DNA from: Saksenaea vasiformis B4078
Lineage: Eukaryota; Mucoromycota; Mucoromycetes; Mucorales; Saksenaeaceae
Direction of reading: 5' to 3'
Length of the DNA: 18,887 bases
Assembly (NCBI GenBank): GCA_000697055.1
Contig: JNDT01001738.1
Location: 1 to 18,887 of the forward strand
Shown here: positions 1-9,691 of the stretch, one piece after another
Position numbering within the stretch: position 1 is the stretch's first letter
How the letters are laid out: the number at the start of each line of letters is the position of its first letter
Translations under genes and position numbers: made by a program
Notes under the pieces: model-generated
Database searches by the model: none
What the model was told of the DNA's origin: nothing
Seen by the model: the letters and a program-made list of their open reading frames with translations, nothing else

Positions 1-1458
1 GGTACTGTCTGTAATTGCCGCTCCACATGTCATTGAGCTTGACCATGGTCGACCCAAGACTCAGATCCACATCGGAAGGAATGTAAACCATTTTCTTGGA
101 CTTTGTATCGTAGTACACATAGTAGTTATCGATATTAGCGATGTAACCGTCCGAAAATCCGAGCAAGACTTCAAGTGCCATACTATTCCCGCCTATTTAG
201 TATGTTGCAATTAATAAGTCCTAATACGTACTTGCGAATGACACTTTCAACGTCCACATGTTCTTCCCAAGCTTTAGCGGTGGCAGGTCCTTCTGTCAGG
301 AAGCGAGAAAGTTCCATCAACTTGGTAAAATCAGCTGGTCCTTCTTTTGGCGGCTCCTTAATTCTATAGGCACCATCGGCATAGGCTGTCTCATTAGCAC
401 CACGGGATGCCAGGTCGGAACGGGAGCCAGTAGTGGGAGAACCAGACATGCCTTGATACAAGATACCTTGGTCGAACTTTTCACCTCCAGCGAACTCATT
501 CTGCAGCCAAGGGTTCTTATAGTTTTCGATGAAGCCATAGAGACCCATGGGACGGTCATTAAAGAATACTCTACGAAGGAAGATCAGCCACAGTTCCTCA
601 AAAAATTCGCTTTTTGTTACCTGGCATAAGAGGTACCAGTAGTGGCGACACCAGAAGATTGAAGAATATCATAGACAATTTGTTCTCGCAGATATGATGG
701 ATCAGAAACCATGGAGCGCAACTTCAGTCTGCGGAATCCACGGAATCCTTTTTTGTCTTCTATCTTCAAATTGTACGCCAGCTTTGGTGACCATCGAGAA
801 CCACGACCTCCGAGATGAATCTTCACGTTGTTTACTTGTTCGATCTTATTTGGACTGTAGAAAGAAACGTGTGTAAATAAGCGTGAGCGGATACCCGAAT
901 AATTTGTCTTACGCAATGTATGTCATGTTGGTGAGAACTTGGTTGTCACCAGTCGAGTTTTTGTGCATCAAATCGATCTCGGCCTGACTACCAGAAAAGT
1001 ACAATGTGGGAATCTGGCCATCAATGTGGAGATCCGTTTTGATGCGATTGATTATTGGTAACGGAGGAAGGACATTTGGTAATTTCGCGATATTCATGGT
1101 ATTCCAGGTACGGTTGTAAAACTCATATGGTGTGTTGTCTTTTGCGACAGGACGCATAAATGGCTCTTTCTCGACCACCTGGTTGCCTTTCAACTTGACA
1201 TAGGTATATCCTTTGGTAGCTTCTGGAGCTTCACCGGTAAAGACAATCGGGCATTCCGATGAGCGACTCAAGGGGAAGGTGGTATCGTCAACGGTGACAC
1301 CCAAAGTCTGTTGGTCACCCGCTGGAGAAATGACATGATAGGTGACATTTCGGCCGTAAGCTACTGAAGAAAGTAGGCACGCCGCAACTAAGAAGTGATC
1401 TTGTCAGAAACCCATTGTGTGAGGCCACTAGCTTACTTAAACTCTTTTTCACTAGCAT
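1..1458 (-). CDS. CotH-family secreted kinase-like protein (Mucorales invasin family), 3' end outside the window
   Basis: Five exons in view: 1458-1437, 1387-913, 854-621, 570-232 and 182 to beyond base 1. The four introns are 49-58 nt with GT..AG ends and every phase matches, giving 417 residues. The start at 1458 follows from splicing a 22-nt first exon to exon 2, which yields a clean signal peptide (MLVKKSLIAACLLSSVAYG). CotH landmarks follow: a Gly/Arg-rich HLGGRGSRWSPK block near residue 178, MGLYGFIEN at about 252-260 and an acidic DVDLS at 394-398. The DVD is probably the metal-binding part of the atypical kinase site known from bacterial CotH. Several N-x-S/T sequons fit a secreted protein. 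In Mucorales, CotH proteins sit on the spore or hyphal surface, often GPI-anchored, and some bind host receptors. The C-terminus, where an anchor would be, is missing. A GAYR core at 310-313 resembles the segment discussed for CotH3. The subtype cannot be fixed from this sequence alone. Confidence 0.88.
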
Positions 1459-1655
1459 TAACGTGACTAATGAATCTGTCAACGGAAAGTGGCGATTTGT
1501 TTAAATACTTTAGATGTTTTCCTTTTTAGGATGGAATATGCCGGGCTGCGCCTTAATACATTTTTAAACTTCGATCAAGAAGCACTGCTGTGGCGCAGTG
1601 AGGAGCCAATAGATGCTCAAAATATACCTTAATTTATCAGCTCAGCTGTGCTTAG

Positions 1656-1689
1656 CAGACTTGGCTTCCCTTAAGGAAGTCTTGGTCTG
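1656..1689. repeat. Imperfect inverted repeat (hairpin)
   Basis: CAGAC pairs with GTCTG on the outside and CTTCC with GGAAG inside, around a CTTAA loop, with unpaired TTGG and TCTTG between the stems. It lies about 200 nt upstream of the CotH start codon. It could be a dyad for a regulator or chance structure; nothing decides between them. Confidence 0.4.
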
Positions 1690-2302
1690 ACACTTAAAAT
1701 TATAGACCTCTCAAAGTTAAATTGAAGAAAAAATAAAAAAATAAACCACTGACTATTGTTTTTTTCGGACATGAATCATGTGCAAGCTATGTGTTTGCGG
1801 CGTATTGACAAATCGAAATAGTACGGATGCCCCCAATCATTAGGGAGTCGGTTGGATCGGTCTGGATGATTTGAAACCGATAAATACAAAAATAACGAAG
1901 TCCGTTCCCGAGCTCGGTGAAAACATGCAAGGACTACGATCGTGATCTTCTCATGACTCGTTACAATAGCCAGAATGCCTCCATATATTTAGCTAGCGTT
2001 GCAATCAACAGCTGATCCATTATGAGCCGGTTCTAAGCTTCCTAAACATGTATTCATGAATGCATCAATTCGTAATGGTAGCACCTCTCATTCACAAGGC
2101 TGTAAGGATCCTTCCAATGTCCGATGCTGAGTACCTGTTTGACAGTTCCTGAACCAGTCTGCTGGTATAATTCCCTGTAATGAGTATAGACCGATTACCT
2201 ATAAATGGCTACAGGTACAACATTGCCAGTATGAATAGGAAATTCAAGCCTATATTCTTGCCGAACATTATTACTGCTGCCAAATTTGTTTAAGATCGTT
2301 TT

Positions 2303-2382
2303 GGTTACATGGCGTTCATTGAATCGTTTGTCTGACACATTTTTTTTTTCAACGGAGTCTAGCCATCTGTGTCAGAGTAACC
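2303..2382. repeat. Two-step inverted repeat
   Basis: TCTGACACA (2331-2339) is the exact reverse complement of TGTGTCAGA (2368-2376). Flanking GGTTAC (2303-2308) is the reverse complement of GTAACC (2377-2382). The right arm is continuous, while the left arm is split by 22 nt. The loop begins with a run of T. Mid-intergenic position; function unknown. Confidence 0.4.
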
Positions 2383-3132
2383 TAGCGGAATGAGCATGTC
2401 CAGTAAAAATTGCTGCTCTAGGAAACGCCATACCTATTCAGGTCAAGGTTACTATCTCAAATGAAACCTGGTGGTTCCTTACAAGAACTGAAGCTTTTTC
2501 TTTTTAATGAGACCACAACGTACATATCCAGGCACCTAGAATGACAAGTACTACGAATAAAATTATCAATTGATGCCAGTATTGACTACATCGGTCCGGC
2601 TTATGTTTATTCATCTTTCTACCATGCCAAAATCGTTCAGGAACCCTCACATGACGTGAGTTACACAACATGCAAATCGTCAAACCTTGGCGTTAGCTGG
2701 GCGGAAAATGAAAATTCCGGTGACGCTCCTTTTTCCACATTCAAAGCAAGGGATTTTCCGTTTGTTATTCCCTGCTTGTAATCCAGATTTATGTACTTTG
2801 TAGATTTTAATTCGTGTAAGTGATCCGATTTGGCATGATGCGTGTGATTGATTTGGACGAACATTGTGTAGAATAAAAGAAGATTAATAATCTCTGGTTC
2901 GCATTTGGGTTGTTCGCGTTTGGGTTTTTTGTATGATATATTTCGGTTTCCCGGCCAAGGATAATTGCTCAACTGTTGCTCTTATCTTGCCAGCCGAGGG
3001 GTTAACTCACATAATCGAAACCAAGATAAAAAGAAACGATCTCTTTATAGACCCAGTCGTCGAAATAGACACGGACACAGGGACAGATACGGGATCGACA
3101 TTGAATAAAATACACATAAATGATATGGTTAT

Positions 3133-3138
3133 TTTTAT
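3133..3138 (-). terminator. Poly(A) signal AATAAA overlapping the Sec3 stop codon
   Basis: On the minus strand the last codons read CAA TAA AAA, so an AATAAA hexamer overlaps the stop codon. If it is used, the 3' UTR would be only about 20-30 nt. Other downstream signals cannot be excluded. Confidence 0.35.
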
Positions 3139-6100
3139 TGTACGTGAACTTTGCGAGCTAATTCGCTCATCATGCCAAGTAAATCTTGAATGGTGAATTC
3201 AAGATGTGCACCTGCATCACGATAACATTTGTGGATCAATCCTTCCATCTTTTCATGCTGCTGAATAAACTCTTCTTGGATACCGCGCCAAACCACTTGA
3301 AGCAATCCTCCTTCTTCTGAGAAATGCTTATCCACGCGTTTGTAAAGCACTTCCAATGCTTTTTTGACCTAAAGTAGCGTTGTGATCAATGGGAGCTCTG
3401 TGTACGTTATTCTTACCTCCTTGGGAGGATACATGACGATGACCCTACGCAGCTGTGTCTTGTTGTAATTGGTGTGGAATGATACTTCTTCCGGCGTACT
3501 TGTGTTCATCATTGCCTCAACACCCTCGAAGAATTCCTACAGAAGTATTGTTTGTATATGAAGCTACGGCACGGCTTTGTCGTCTTACCAGAAGTTTTCC
3601 TAATGGTCGTCGGATGATGACCTTGATATACGCGTTTAGACTACTATCATACTGGCTCTTGGCGTGCTTTATCCACTTTTCCAAAACGTGCAGCTTGTGT
3701 GTTCTCAGTTCATGATAGAAGTGATGCATATTTTCTGCTCAAATAGAAATAAGCCCATCTGATTTTCCCGACAGCGTAGTGTATTACCGATATACATAAC
3801 GTTGGCGTTCAACTGTTCCTTGTCATCGCCTGTTTGATCGCTTTCTCGAGCTATGCTTTCCAAACTAGCCATCATTCCCTGGATAATCTTCTCGTACGCA
3901 TCATTCACTGTTTGCCGTGTCCGAGAAGTAGGCTCTACATTGGAAGCGGCCATTTCCAGTCGCAACGCAAATATCTTCACGATAAATGAATAAACTTTTC
4001 ACTGAAATCCCCAAACAAACTTACTGGGAAGGTACGGAAAAATGAAAGGATTCCTTTCCGTTTCTTGGAGCTGACTTTCGTTTCTTCGATTACTTTGAGT
4101 TGATCATTCTACACCCATGTCAGAAATACAAAGTGAGAGCGCGGGATCTTTCTCATAGACGTACCACAAAGTGATCAAACATACGCGTCAAACGCTGCAA
4201 AAGTGATTCGCAAAGCTTGAGCATAAATTCCTGATCCGATCCTTGCCACTTTTCTTGCTGAAACTCTACTGCTGCAAGCATGCTGACAGCTTGTCTATGG
4301 GAAGATAGAAAACGCGTTCGCTAAATACGTTCATACATACACACGCCACGCACACCACACCTACGTAGGGTCACTTCTTACGCCGTACTCCAGTAAGTTA
4401 ACAAGACTCGCTTCAAGCGTTTCGAAAATCAATCCCATCCAACCACTAAGAAACAACAGTTTAGTTCCCTCCCTTGTTTTCAAAGCATACTTACAGGATT
4501 TTCTTTGATAGCTTTATGTCTCGTGTTTTTTCTCTTCGACTGCACAAGTCAGTTTTGTTCGGAATTTGGGCATACACGGGTCCTCTCTCAAGGAACGACT
4601 TGGGAGAACCAGGAGACTGTTGGAACAAGTCGCTCATGAAATTCTGTTCGCGGCAAACGAGCATCGTACATTGCTCCATGAGCTGTGCAAAAGCCTGTAG
4701 ATAGGAGGTCAAAGACATTGTTAGGTTCTCGAACGATAAACATACATCGTCTGCAGCCTTTTCATCTTCGTCGATGCTTCCACGCCCGCTACCGCTGCCA
4801 CCGGAGCCCATGACACCTTCCACAGATCCTCGCAGCATATGACGGTAACGACCTACTCTTGATTCTTCTCCACTACCACTCCTTAGATTAGCACCATAAG
4901 CTAAAGCACGTGCAGGGCGTGATTCTTCGGGTCGGAAGACTACAGAATGTCACAGTAAGCGACACGATCAAGCACAGGAATTTATCGTACTGTATTCTAG
5001 CTCATCATCGCCTCTATTACGAAGCGTCGTATAGAACGTGCGAGCAACGTCAATGAGTTCCCGGACATCTTGTTCGTACACAGGTGCCATAGCTTGCGCG
5101 TAATGCTAACACCAATTATATTGAGTGGCAATACTTTGGTAACAATAACTCACCCTTTGCAGCTCACTGTACAATCTTGGTTCCATTTCTTTTTCCCATA
5201 GAGAAAAGCCTTGATACTTTATCAAATTGTCTTCTAAAACTTCATGAGAATTTGCAACAATAGTTTGCGGTTTCCGAGAAGACGCAGAAGATGATCGAGT
5301 TCTAGGGTCATTCAAATTGCGTGCCTAATATAGAGAAAGACATGAATATGGTTCATTTGATATTGTCTAAGCTACCTGCAGATCAATCTGAGACTTGAGA
5401 AACTCGAAAATTCGCTCGCTAAACTTGTTGCTATGGATGTTATACATCTCTAGCTTCTCCTGCACCGCTTTCATTTCTTGCAGATCGCCGCCCAACCTAT
5501 TCTTGAACACTTTCTGTAACTTTTCTGCCGATTCTTGAATTCTTTCAACATCTTCAGCCCGCTCCATAGGATCAAATTTCAGGCTATCAAGACAAGCTCT
5601 GGGTATCGAGATGGAAGACTATCTCATCCAATAAGTTAGCATAGATACACGACCTGGCCTACTACCATACAAGTAAATCATCTAGCTCCGAAATCAAGTT
5701 GTGCTGGTTGCCCGTTAATGTCTGTAACTGTCGGTTCTGTGATTCAATTTCTCGAATATCATCACCCATACTCTACAAACCCAGTTATAAAGAGAGGACA
5801 CATATATAGATGACTTACATTGAGCTCTGCACTGTAAAGCAGAAGCCAGCTTTCCATACTGTCCAACTCATTAACAGCACGGTCGATTTCCTCAATGACA
5901 GATAACACTCGTTCATCTGACTGAATGATTGCATGAACGTTTGCCTAGGTACAAGTATTAATTTCTCTTGTTTCTTCTTCTGCATTAAGCAAAAGATTTA
6001 CCGCATCCAATGCGTGAAGCTCTCCCAACAGCCGTTTTTCCAAGGCTGCAGCATTACCACTTGCTTTCCAATTGAAATCTTTTAGTAGTTCTTCCACATT

Positions 6101-7464
6101 CATCAAGGACACTTGTTCTGCCATTTTTTCTTGCATTTCTGCTGCTTTTTTTCGTTTGACTGAAAATAAAGGACGCATAATTTTACATCTCTGTTTGTCG
6201 AGTTCGAAATTTTTGTGTTACCTTTCTCGGCTTCAATTTCCTTTTCTCTTCTTTCGCGTTCGCGCCTTGCTTCTCTTGCCCTGTCACGCTCTCTACGTTC
6301 TTCACGCTCTCGTTCTCTTTGGTCGAGAATCGGTGACGCTTCTCGCTGATCGCTATTCGTATTTTCTGCTTGCATAACTGGTTGTCATCAATGAATAACT
6401 GATGCCTCCCTCATCATGGTCCAACAAGCGCGGCTTTTTATATATATATTTTACCTGAAGGAAGCGACGCCGAAGTGGGAGGCGGTGATGTTGGTGATCT
6501 GACAGATGATGGCCTTTCCATCATCGATGCAAAGGAACTGGTGTTGACAGATGGCGAGGGAGGATGGCTGTAATCGTGCAATGCCGAGGTAAATGATCGC
6601 ATGTCTTCGTTATTTGTTGTCAAGGTTGCTGGGGCGGTCGTCGGCGAACCTACGTTGGATGTAGGAGCTTGGGACAAAACTGTTTCGATAGGATACCGTT
6701 GCTCAGTCGGTTGTGATAGCTGTGATAGCCCCTGTTTCCATTCTTTGCTTACATCGTAATAAATGACTTTCGTCGATATTAACCAATCTTGGTGTTCTGT
6801 TCAAAAAGCGTTGACAACACTGTAAGTTACAGCAAATGCAGGAGAAAGGGAATTAGCACAGGTGAATCAAGGAGAAGCTGTAGGGAAGAGATGTAATGCC
6901 ACTTACATCAACTACATAAGCTAGAAATATCAATTTCTCTTTTGGTTTCTCAACAGCCCAAAGATAGGCTTTGTTAAGCGTCATGGTAAATTGGTTTGCC
7001 TAAAATAAACACTGATCAACACAAGCATTGGGTATACACCTTCTGTGATTATTTACATCGACAACTTCTACTTGTCTAATATCATCCAATGACCATGACT
7101 TCACGCTGCTAAAGGTCCCGTTTTGGTTACGCTTCGTTTTGTGCAGACGGATCTTGTTTCGTTTCTCTACATGCCATTAGCATTACCACTGCAATGCATA
7201 GGTTTGCCGTTGCTCTTTACGAGTAAGACATAAATATCGCGGTTTCCCCATGATATTTGGTGTTCGCTCTCGTCCTTTCACATCCGGTGAAGCTGTCTGC
7301 TTTACATCTTCGAACACCTTGATATAAACGAGTAAGTTCTCTGCCGAGCCTGGACGTGATGGTGAGTCAATGGTAAGATGAACAACGTTGACATTAGTCT
7401 TGCCTGCAGCGTCGGGTGAAAATAAGCTGGCGATGATCGCCTGACGGACCGCATCGCTCGCCAT
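3135..7464 (-). CDS. SEC3: Exocyst complex component Sec3 (EXOC1 homologue)
   Basis: Sec3 is the exocyst subunit that marks sites of polarised secretion by binding PI(4,5)P2 and Rho-type GTPases; in a mould it would act at hyphal tips. There are 21 exons: 7464-7221, 7166-7057, 6999-6907, 6819-6753, 6679-6455, 6377-6222, 6159-6002, 5944-5819, 5772-5671, 5618-5376, 5324-5154, 5105-4991, 4939-4746, 4694-4495, 4445-4365, 4294-4165, 4108-4025, 3974-3788, 3734-3589, 3536-3417 and 3368-3135. All phases agree and total 3186 nt (1061 residues plus stop). Domains in order: PH-like lipid-binding region, about 1-170; Ser/Pro/Thr linker, 172-246; Arg/Glu-rich coiled coil, 247-300; Sec3 coiled-coil core (NWKASGNAAALEKRLL, ANVHAIIQSDE), about 305-430; C-terminal helical bundle, including FFEGVEAMM and LLQVVWRGIQEEF, to the end. 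The start matches the conserved opening (SDAVRQAIIASLF). The exon 14/15 and 15/16 joins are the least certain. No frame damage. Confidence 0.96.
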
Positions 7465-8620
7465 CTCTTGAATAGCGAGTACAAGTCGCCGAACGCCGCA
7501 TTCATAACGTGCGCTGAGTTTCTTGTAATTAAACTCCCGTCACTTGTGATTTCAAGACCCGTCCATAGAGGTGCTCGCTGCGATTGCATAAAAGTTGGGA
7601 AGTATACAAAGCGGTGATAAAATGTATTGAGTGATCAATAAGCTTGAGATACTTTAAAGGCCATGCAGCCATACGCTGCAGAAAATGGAAACATAAAGAG
7701 ATACATACGCATGTAATTTTTGTCTATTCAAAACTTACTAGCGCAGAGGTCAAGCTTTCTAATTCATAAATTGTCGACTAAACCTTCCGTCATAGTGTCA
7801 ACATTTCTTTTTTGCTCAAGCGTGTCCTCAAATATCATATCAGAATATTTCACTATGAGGAAAAATGTTGGACAAATTTGTAGCAGATCTGCAGTCAATC
7901 TCCTGCCCGAAGTGTCGGTTATTGGTATGTCGAGAAATCAGGCGGTAGGGTATATGAGATTAGGTTAGGGACAGGGGGCTGAATTATAATCTGCTACGGA
8001 GTAATACCGAGTTTACATCATGTTGGTAAACGTATAATAAAGAAGTCTGGATACAACACTGCCACAATCTTGGACTGATCTCTGATTTTGGCCCTTTCGT
8101 CAGATTTGTCCAAGATTTTGGCAGGAGATTGACTACAGATCTGATCAAGGTAATTCAAATTTGCTTAAGACACTTCATATTTACTCGAGATACTTTTGAC
8201 ATGCAAAAAGAAAGTTGGATAAGGTTTGTCAAAGGCTTTTATATTTGTCCAAGATATCCTGAAGATTGTTATGGATCATTTCCCGTACTATTGGTCGCGG
8301 TTGGACAGGAGATCATTCTTATGCTGCTTCGATAGCATACACACTACAGAAAAGTTATCAAGAAATGTTCAATCTCTGATACTTATGTAATCTCTATGAT
8401 AATTATATGATTGATCTATGAAGGATGGTCGTATCTCTCGGAACGTCCAAAAGTTTAGTAAATGCTGCGTGTTCGCACATCACACGTCATTTCTTTCAAA
8501 CGACCCCTTCTAAGTAAATGAGTGCGTCCTCTTTAGAAGCGTTTATGCTATCGTACAGCGGCTGTCATTTCAATCAATCATATTTCTTAGAACGTCGGCG
8601 GCCGCTCAAACGTTGCATAT
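7465..8620. other. Non-coding stretch upstream of Sec3
   Basis: The Sec3 promoter should lie in the right-hand part of its flank, just above 7464, but I see no clear TATA or initiator. Further right the DNA is AT-rich. It holds the inverted-repeat element at 7884-8143 and several degenerate runs resembling ATTTGTCCAAGAT (about 8104-8116 and 8242-8254). Small ORFs here show no family motif. Confidence 0.55.
7884..8143. mobile_element. 260-bp element bounded by 24-bp inverted repeats (MITE-like)
   Basis: The segment 7884-7907 begins CAGATCTG and ends CTCCTGCC. The segment 8120-8143 is its reverse complement with one mismatch in 24. The interior has no coding capacity. The size and terminal inverted repeats resemble a MITE (a short non-autonomous DNA transposon). 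I see no convincing target-site duplication, and a TTGGACAAATTTG-type motif lies outside the left arm but inside the right one, so a rearranged older repeat is also possible. Confidence 0.35.
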
Positions 8621-9118
8621 TTATTCGTCATCTTTTGATTCGGAAAACAATCTCATATCTACGAAACTTCTGGACATCCGCCTAATATCTTCAGCACCGC
8701 CATTATCTTCAGCATTGCTGTCACCTTCGGCGCTACCCTTATGTCCGGCATCACCCTTATCTTCAGTACCACCGTTATCTCCGGCACCAGTGTTATCCTC
8801 ATCACCTTCGTTAGCAACTTTATCATCATTATGCAAGTCCGAAATGGAAGCGTCATCGGGCAGGAGGCTTGGCGATTCCGGATACGAGATATAGGTGTAC
8901 GGGTCTCTTTCGTATACATTCTGACCAATTGCCATCGGTTAAAAGGATCTTGCCCACGTAAATGCGCTGCTATAAGCCCGCTCTTCTTCAAATGCTTTTT
9001 TTTGCCTTTTCCCTGTCATCCGCTTTGTGTGGGCGGTAACCGAGGACTAGACAAGACGCTTGGCCTAAAGTCAACATGTCGTAAGCGAAACGGTCTCTGA
9101 GGCGAACGATCTCTGAAG
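8621..9118 (-). pseudogene. Decayed ORF fragment with an acidic repetitive tail, unidentified
   Basis: Read on the minus strand from about 9118, a coding-like stretch (EIVRLRDRFAYDML, then GYRPHKADDREKAKK) runs into an A7 run at about 8995-9001. Dropping one A lets the frame continue (AFEEERAYSSAFTWARSF). It then meets an in-frame TAA and goes on through DPYTYISYPESPSLLPDD to a Gly/Asp/Glu/Ala-rich low-complexity tail (GDEDNTGAGDNGGTEDKGDA and similar). It ends IRRMSRSFVDMRLFSESKDDE before a stop at 8621. Upstream of 9118 the frame is lost at once. I do not recognise the family. A remnant of a mobile-element protein would fit the neighbourhood, but that is inference. The piece from 8935 to 8621 alone could still be an intact small ORF of 104 residues. 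Confidence 0.4.
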
Positions 9119-9691
9119 CAATCAAAACAACTGCGGATCAGCGGCTCTGAAAACTGACAGCGTTTATCACATGCCTGCCACGAACTTTTTCTCACTACAT
9201 TGTTCTTTTGTAAGCCTGCCAGGTTTTGTCTTCCTCTTAGAAGCCATACAAAAAAGCCAGACTTAACCATACCAAATTATCCGGCTCGAAAATTAGGGTT
9301 TTGGTGGATGTGCGGTCATGCAATTTTTGCATCCAGAAGGCTGGATCCGGGTCAGGTATGGCTCTTAAGAGATCTTCAGAGACAATTATAGGAGTACCAG
9401 CGTCTTTTGTAAGCTTACCAAGATATTTTACAAACTGGTATGGTCTTTTGTCAAACTGTCATGATTTTTACAAACTGGCAGGACCTTCTGTAAGTCTGAC
9501 AGGTTCTACAAGGATTTGACTCTGACTCCATTGGTTATTCTCAAGAAACCGCCAATAAACCGAATCCATTGATCCCTTTTCTTTTCTTTTCTTTTACTTC
9601 TATTTTATTCTCTGTCTGACAAGCGACGACAATTCCACTGTCCTCTTTTATTTTTCTTTTTATCTTTGCCAAAACTCTTTACCGATTCTAG
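9119..9691. other. Non-coding stretch before the broken Fanzor gene
   Basis: It contains the 41-bp repeat cluster (9203-9511), then a pyrimidine-rich tract (about 9575-9665) made of repeated CTTTT blocks. Such tracts occur both at fungal transcription starts and before splice acceptors. Here the tract precedes a TTCTAG acceptor-like end at 9691. No exon for the missing Fanzor N-terminus could be recognised. Confidence 0.5.
9203..9511. repeat. Cluster of imperfect ~41-bp repeats (TCTTTTGTAAGC...CTGGCAGG)
   Basis: Copies start at 9203, 9400, 9441 and 9484. The two adjacent ones (9400-9440 and 9441-9483) share TCTTTTGT at the left and TTTTACAAACTGG near the right. The first and last are partial. 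Within a unit, TGTAAGCCTGCCAG and CTGGCAGG-type segments are partly reverse complementary, so each copy may fold. The copies are too diverged and too few for a CRISPR array; they look like an ageing repeat or a transposon terminus. Confidence 0.4.

Larger units (their letters stand above)
1459..3134. other. Non-coding stretch between the CotH start and the Sec3 stop
   Basis: This 1.7-kb stretch should hold the promoter of the CotH gene and the 3' flank of Sec3. No ORF in it has a recognisable motif or splice-consistent extension. A minus-strand TATTTAAA near 1497-1504 lies about 40 nt before the CotH ATG; it could be core-promoter material but is too close to the ATG to be convincing. Two inverted repeats inside are listed separately. 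I see nothing else I can support. Confidence 0.6.

Noticed and set aside
2661..3196. Two opposing ORFs of 103 and 87 residues between CotH and Sec3
   Set aside because: No domain, no splice extension, AT-rich spacer composition, and one overlaps the end of Sec3.
8613..8894. Plus-strand Ser/Pro/Leu-rich ORF
   Set aside because: It is the antisense of the Gly/Asp/Glu repeat tail, whose opposite strand is the more coding-like.
9203..9511. CRISPR-like array
   Set aside because: Repeats are few, diverged and not separated by uniform spacers, and the DNA is eukaryotic.
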